From positions 41,229 through 105,228 of the forward strand of contig NZ_JBEXCV010000010.1 of assembly GCF_040605455.1 (NCBI RefSeq): a stretch of 64,000 nt of DNA. Direction: 5' to 3'. The position numbers and the translations under genes were made by a program. The notes beneath the pieces are model-generated. The model was not told the origin of the DNA. It made no database searches and saw only the letters and a program-made list of their open reading frames with translations. Position 1 is the stretch's first letter. Each line of letters starts with the position of its first letter. The stretch comes from Embleya sp040605455. GTDB taxonomy: Bacteria; Actinomycetota; Actinomycetes; Streptomycetales; Streptomycetaceae. This document shows, in pieces, positions 59,903 to 64,000 of the stretch.

Positions 59903-61066
59903 ATGTCCGGAAGTCCCGATCCCTCCCGGGCCGATCTGCTCCGCGGCAGCCTCACGGCCGTCGCCCCCGCCGCGCACGATCTGGTCTCGCACTTCTACGC
60001 CCTGCTGTTCCTGCGCCGGCCCGACCTGCGCGAGTTGTTCCCGCCGGCCATGGATCTTCAGCGCGACCGACTGCTCGCCGCGCTGCTGCGGCTGGGCGCG
60101 GGCGGCGACACACCTCACGAGCTGCGCCGCTTCCTGCGCCGGCTGGGCCGGGACCACCGCAAGTACGGCGTACTCGACGAGCACTACGACGCGGTCGGCT
60201 CCGCGCTGATCGGGGCCTTGGCCCGCTACCTGGGCACCCGCTGGACGGCCGAACTCCAGGCTGCCTGGCTGGAGGTGTACACGTGGGCGGCGGCGGTGAT
60301 GATCGAGGCCGCCGCCGACGACGCCGAGGAGTCCCCGCCCTGGTGGGACGCGGTGATCACCGGCCACGAGTCGCGCGGGCGGGACATCGCGGTGATCACC
60401 GTGCAGCCGGATCAGCCGCTGCCCTATCACCCCGGCCAGCACGTGAGCCTGGAGACGCCGTGGTGGCCCAGGGTGTGGCGGCACTACTCGATCGCCAACG
60501 CACCGCGTGTGGACGGCCGGCTCGAACTGCACGTGCACGCGGTGCCCGCGGGTTGGGTGAGCAACGCGCTGGTGCACCGGGCCCGAGTCGGCGACCACGT
60601 TCGGCTCGGGCCCGCGCGCGGCGGCCTGGTGCTGCGCGGCGAGACGCTGCGCAGCACGCTGTGCGTCGCCTCCGGAACCGGCCTGGCGCCGATCAAGGCG
60701 CTGGTCCAGCACATGGCCCAGCGGCAGTTGGCCAACCGGGCGCACGTGTTCATCGGCGCGAAGTACGGGGTGGACCTGTACGACCTGAACGCGCTGTCCG
60801 CGATGGCGGAGGTGTATCCGTGGCTGAACGTGATCCCGGCGGTCACCCACGACCGCTCCTTCGCCGGTGATCAGGGCGCGCTGCCCGACGTGCTGGCCCG
60901 GTACGGGCGCTGGCCCGACCACGACGTGTTCGTCAGCGGGTCGGCGGCGATGGTTCGGGCCACCGCACACCGGCTGACCGGCGAGCTGGGCGTCGCCCCG
61001 CAGCGGCTGTACACCGAGAGTCTGGACGAGATCGCCCAGGGGCCGCGGCTGCTCCAGGGCTGCTGA
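59903..61066 (+). CDS. Globin fused to FAD/NAD-binding reductase (flavohaemoglobin-like)
   Basis: A 387-residue protein. The globin domain (about 8-140) has HFYALLF with the distal Tyr near position 32 and proximal His85 in GRDHRKYGV. The ferredoxin-reductase-like part has the FAD motif RHYSIAN (193-199) and the NAD motif CVASGTGLAPIKALV near 255. Such proteins oxidise nitric oxide or reduce globin haem. The ATG at 59903 is preferred over 59891, which lies directly on the GAGG site. It is followed 89 bases later by the molybdopterin oxidoreductase; a shared stress role is possible. Confidence 0.87.
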   Translation: MSGSPDPSRADLLRGSLTAVAPAAHDLVSHFYALLFLRRPDLRELFPPAMDLQRDRLLAALLRLGAGGDTPHELRRFLRRLGRDHRKYGVLDEHYDAVGSALIGALARYLGTRWTAELQAAWLEVYTWAAAVMIEAAADDAEESPPWWDAVITGHESRGRDIAVITVQPDQPLPYHPGQHVSLETPWWPRVWRHYSIANAPRVDGRLELHVHAVPAGWVSNALVHRARVGDHVRLGPARGGLVLRGETLRSTLCVASGTGLAPIKALVQHMAQRQLANRAHVFIGAKYGVDLYDLNALSAMAEVYPWLNVIPAVTHDRSFAGDQGALPDVLARYGRWPDHDVFVSGSAAMVRATAHRLTGELGVAPQRLYTESLDEIAQGPRLLQGC

Positions 61067-61155
61067 GCTGCGGACACTCAACCGCGGGGGCGTAACGTAC
61101 GGGGCACCAGGGTCGTGTCGAAGCGACCGGTTCGAACAGCAGCAGGAGCACCCGC

Positions 61156-63432
61156 ATGGTCAGCAAGCCGCCCGTGAACGACGTCGGCGACGAGGGCCTC
61201 GTGATCGGCCCGCCCAAGGAGTACGCGGCCGGACTGCCGGCCGTCGCCTGGTCGCTGCGCCATGCCGGCCGCCAGATGGGGGTCAAGCGCAGCCTGCTCA
61301 CCCTGGTTCAGGTCAACCAGAAGCAGGGCTTCGACTGCCCCGGGTGCGCGTGGCCCGAGCCGCACCATCGCAGCGTCGCCGAGTTCTGCGAGAACGGCGC
61401 CAAGGCGGTCGCCGAGGAGGCCACCGTGCGCCGGGTGGACGCGGACTTCTTCGCCGCGCACCCGGTCGCCGAGTTGGCCGTCAAGTCGGACTACTGGCTG
61501 GGCCAGCAGGGCCGGCTGACCGAGCCGATGTACCTCGCCGAGGGCGCCTCGCACTACGCGCCGATATCGTGGGAGGACGCGTTCGGGGTGGTCGCCGAGG
61601 AGTTGGCGGCGCTGGACTCGCCGGATCGGGCGGCGTTCTACACGTCGGGCCGCACCAGCAACGAGGCCGCGTTCGTGTACCAGTTGTTCGTGCGCGCGTT
61701 CGGCACGAACAACCTGCCGGACTGCTCCAACATGTGCCACGAGTCGAGCGGCTCGGCGCTGACCCAGACGCTCGGGGTCGGCAAGGGCAGCGTGTCGCTG
61801 GAGGACCTGTATCAGGCCGACCTGATCTTCGTGGTCGGGCAGAACCCGGGCACCAACCACCCGCGGATGTTGTCCGCGCTGGAGAAGGCCAAGCAGGCGG
61901 GCGCCTCGATCGTGGCGGTCAACCCGCTGCCCGAGGCGGGACTGCTGCGGTTCAAGAATCCGCAGAAGGTGTCCGGCATGCTCGGCTCGGGCACCCGATT
62001 GACCGACGAGTTCGCGCAGATCCGCTTGAACGGCGACCTCGCGCTGTTCCGGGCACTGAACCGGCTGCTGCTCGAAGCCGAGGACGCCGCGCCGGGCACC
62101 GTGCTGGATCGTGCGTTCATCGACGAATACACGCACGGCTTCGAGGAGTTCGCAACGGATGTGCGGACCACGCCGTGGGCCGACGTGCTCGAGGCCACCG
62201 GGCTCGCGCGCGAGCAGATCGAGCGCATCCATCGGCGTGTGCTCGACTCGCAGCGGATCGTGGTGTGTTGGGCGATGGGTCTGACCCAGCACAAGAACTC
62301 GGTGCCGACCATCCGCGAGGTGGTCAACTTCCTGCTCGTGCGCGGCAATGTCGGCCGGCCGGGCGCCGGGGTGTGTCCGGTGCGCGGGCACAGCAACGTG
62401 CAGGGCGACCGGACGATGGGCATCTACGAGAAGCCCTCGACGGCGTTCCTGGACGCGCTGGAGAAGGAGTTCGGCTTCGCCCCGCCGCGCGAGCACGGAT
62501 ACGACGTGGTGGACACCATCCGGGCGATGCGCGACGGCAAGGTCGAGGTGTTCGTCGCGGTGGGCGGCAACTTCGTCTCGGCGACCCCGGACACGAGCGC
62601 GACCGAGGCCGCGTTGCGAGCCACCCGACTGACCGTCCAGGTGTCCACCAAGCTCAATCGTTCGCATGCGGTCACCGGCCGGCGGGCGCTGATCCTGCCC
62701 ACGCTGGGTCGCACCGAGCAGGACGGGTTCGTCACCGTCGAGGACTCGATGAGCGCGGTGCACATGTCGCGCGGCAAGCTGCCGCCGGCCTCGCCGCACC
62801 TGCGCTCCGAGCCGGCGATCGTCTGCGGGCTCGCCGAGCGGGTGCTCGGCGATCGGGTGGCGGTGCCCTGGCGCGAGTTCGCACGCGACTACGACCTGAT
62901 TCGGGATCGCATCGAGCAGGTGATCCCGGGCTTCACCGACTTCAATCGGCGGGTGCGCGAGCCCGGCGGCTTCGTCCTGCCGCACGGGCCGCGCGACGCG
63001 CGGACGTTCCCGACCACGACCGGCAAGGCGAACTTCTCCCGCAACGACCTCGCGGTGCTGCGGGTACCGCCGGGCCGGCTGATCCTGCAGACGGTTCGCT
63101 CGCACGACCAGTACAACACCACGATCTACGGCCTGGACGACCGCTATCGCGGGATCAAGCAGGGCCGCCGGGTGGTCTTCGTGAACCCGACCGACCTGGC
63201 CGAACTCGGCATCGCGGACGGCGCCCTGGTCGACCTGGTCGGCGAGTGGAGCGACGGCACCGAGCGCCGAGCGCCGTCGTTCAAGGTGGTGTCCTACGAC
63301 ACCGCCGCGGGCTGCTGCGCGGCCTACTTCCCGGAGACCAACGTGCTGGTGCCGCTGGACAGCACGGCGGACGAAAGCAACACGCCGACCTCGAAGTCGA
63401 TCGTGGTCCGACTGGAGCCGCACTCGCGCTGA
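61156..63432 (+). CDS. FdhF/YdeP family molybdopterin oxidoreductase
   Basis: A 758-residue protein related to formate dehydrogenase alpha subunits. The N-terminus has the YdeP motif FDCPGCAWPEP (Cys61, Cys64). Molybdopterin domains show TSGRTSNEAAFVYQLF, NLPDCSNMCHESSGSALTQTLG and LIFVVGQNPGTNHPRM. The C-terminal cofactor-binding domain has RSHDQYNTTIYGLDDRYRG. YdeP is linked to acid resistance in E. coli; the reaction is not settled. The ATG has GGAG eight bases upstream. A strong terminator follows, so the gene is read alone or with the globin-reductase. Confidence 0.92.
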   Translation: MVSKPPVNDVGDEGLVIGPPKEYAAGLPAVAWSLRHAGRQMGVKRSLLTLVQVNQKQGFDCPGCAWPEPHHRSVAEFCENGAKAVAEEATVRRVDADFFAAHPVAELAVKSDYWLGQQGRLTEPMYLAEGASHYAPISWEDAFGVVAEELAALDSPDRAAFYTSGRTSNEAAFVYQLFVRAFGTNNLPDCSNMCHESSGSALTQTLGVGKGSVSLEDLYQADLIFVVGQNPGTNHPRMLSALEKAKQAGASIVAVNPLPEAGLLRFKNPQKVSGMLGSGTRLTDEFAQIRLNGDLALFRALNRLLLEAEDAAPGTVLDRAFIDEYTHGFEEFATDVRTTPWADVLEATGLAREQIERIHRRVLDSQRIVVCWAMGLTQHKNSVPTIREVVNFLLVRGNVGRPGAGVCPVRGHSNVQGDRTMGIYEKPSTAFLDALEKEFGFAPPREHGYDVVDTIRAMRDGKVEVFVAVGGNFVSATPDTSATEAALRATRLTVQVSTKLNRSHAVTGRRALILPTLGRTEQDGFVTVEDSMSAVHMSRGKLPPASPHLRSEPAIVCGLAERVLGDRVAVPWREFARDYDLIRDRIEQVIPGFTDFNRRVREPGGFVLPHGPRDARTFPTTTGKANFSRNDLAVLRVPPGRLILQTVRSHDQYNTTIYGLDDRYRGIKQGRRVVFVNPTDLAELGIADGALVDLVGEWSDGTERRAPSFKVVSYDTAAGCCAAYFPETNVLVPLDSTADESNTPTSKSIVVRLEPHSR

Positions 63433-63452
63433 CACGGCGGCCGGGTTTGTCG

Positions 63453-63490
63453 AGCGCCGGACGGGCTGATCGGCCCGTCCGGCGCTTTCG
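63453..63490 (+). terminator. Terminator of the fdhF/ydeP-like gene
   Basis: Perfect 14-bp stem AGCGCCGGACGGGC/GCCCGTCCGGCGCT with a six-base loop and a following TTT; between convergent genes. Confidence 0.8.
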
Positions 63491-63525
63491 GACCTGTGCG
63501 GACGCCGTGCTCGGTGCCCCGGGAA

Positions 63526-64000
63526 CTAGCCCTGGAAGCGGGCCGCGAGTACGGCTGCCAGGCGGCGGGAGGCGAAGCCGGTGCCGTGGACGAAGCGGAC
63601 CACCGGGCCGAAGGTCGCCGCGGCCGGCGGGCCGGTGACGTACAGGCCCGGCACGGTCGTCTCGAACGCCGCGTCCAGCGCGGGCAGCCCGCCGACCGTG
63701 GTGATCCGCCGCCGCACGTGCGGCGCGAGGAAGCCCAGCGCGGCCAGGTCGATCCGGTAGCCGGTCGCCGCGAGCACATGGTCCGTGTGCACCTCGCGCT
63801 GGTATCCGGTCCGGTCCCGGAGCAACATCCGGGCCCGCCCGTCCGGCTCGCGGCGGGCCCCGGTGACCGTCTGCGCGTCCCGCACCGGGACCCGCCCGTC
63901 CAGCCGATCCCGCAACCACCAAGCGGCCGAGGGGCCGAGGATGCGCCGGGCCAGGTCGACCCGCACGCGCGCGGGCAGCAGCCGGAACGCGGCCGGCCCG
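63526..64000 (-). CDS. FAD-dependent oxidoreductase, C-terminal part (runs off the window)
   Basis: The last 157 codons are visible; the frame is open to the window edge and the start lies beyond it. Features are LARRILGPSAAWWLRDRL, the second dinucleotide-binding strand HVLAATGYRIDLAALGFL and the C-terminal PGLYVTGPPAAATFGPVVRFVHGTGFASRRLAA, where FAD is bound. This pattern fits the flavin monooxygenase group that includes lysine/ornithine N-hydroxylases. The internal ATG or GTG near 63966 should not be taken as the start. The substrate is unknown. Confidence 0.83.
   Translation of the reverse strand, partial: GPAAFRLLPARVRVDLARRILGPSAAWWLRDRLDGRVPVRDAQTVTGARREPDGRARMLLRDRTGYQREVHTDHVLAATGYRIDLAALGFLAPHVRRRITTVGGLPALDAAFETTVPGLYVTGPPAAATFGPVVRFVHGTGFASRRLAAVLAARFQG

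Overview
This is a high-GC chromosomal window from an actinomycete of the Streptomyces type (Streptomycetaceae or a close relative; genus not proven). The evidence is third-codon GC bias, GTG and TTG starts with GGAGG-type ribosome sites, XRE/DUF5753-DUF397 and RsbW-like gene sets, FGLLP-type membrane proteins, a SARP-type regulator and the psd-pssA pair. I see no rRNA, tRNA, CRISPR array, complete insertion sequence or prophage.

Layout. 1-3.2 kb: the 5' end of a CaiB/BaiF CoA-transferase, a lipocalin-like protein and a StyA-like flavin monooxygenase. 3.2-5.0 kb: a repeat-rich non-coding tract with a G16-CCC-G35 run and an inverted pair of about 150-bp repeats around a small Ig-like gene. 5.0-8.4 kb: an OmpR-type two-component system, a divergent secreted protein and a DJ-1/PfpI protein. 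8.6-13.4 kb: the lactate-utilisation operon lutABC with a zinc-ribbon-like tail gene, divergent from its likely FadR-type regulator, with a palindromic operator between. 13.6-18.7 kb: a PhyH-type dioxygenase, then STAS protein, PAS-GAF-PP2C phosphatase, CarH-like B12-binding protein and a second STAS protein. 19.0-26.0 kb: a PTH2-like protein, an HSL-type hydrolase, a 1170-residue BTAD/AAA regulator and a second PhyH-type enzyme. 26.4-31.7 kb: an FGLLP-type membrane protein, a decayed XRE/DUF397 remnant, a membrane protein, a lipoprotein and an imine reductase with a strong operator. 32.0-38.6 kb: an N-acyl-D-amino-acid deacylase, psd-pssA, a RecD2 helicase and an SRPBCC protein. 38.7-49 kb: a paired M16 peptidase, an EthD-like protein, an ankyrin protein, arylamine N-acetyltransferase, an O-methyltransferase and a SWIM/DUF6493 operon. 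49.3-52.8 kb: an XRE/DUF397/RsbW-like module with repeated ATGCACGTGCAT palindromes and a duplicated membrane protein. 53.1-55.3 kb: paired acyl-CoA dehydrogenases. 55.4-59.7 kb: two membrane-anchored solute-binding proteins, one fused to a pseudokinase. 59.9-64.0 kb: a globin-reductase, an FdhF/YdeP oxidoreductase and a partial FAD oxidoreductase.

Most promising systems. (1) Genes at 14.85-18.67 kb look like a sigma-factor partner-switching set whose phosphatase is translationally coupled to a B12-binding protein carrying the W-x9-EH signature of CarH-type photoreceptors but no DNA-binding domain. (2) The pair at 55.42-59.67 kb joins cytoplasmic parts (a pseudokinase lacking all its catalytic residues; a Pro-rich repeat region) through internal twin-arginine-like membrane segments to extracellular sugar-binding-type domains, with no transporter genes nearby. 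(3) The palindrome ATGCACGTGCAT recurs upstream of both the DUF397 and the RsbW-like gene and may be the operator of the neighbouring XRE regulator.
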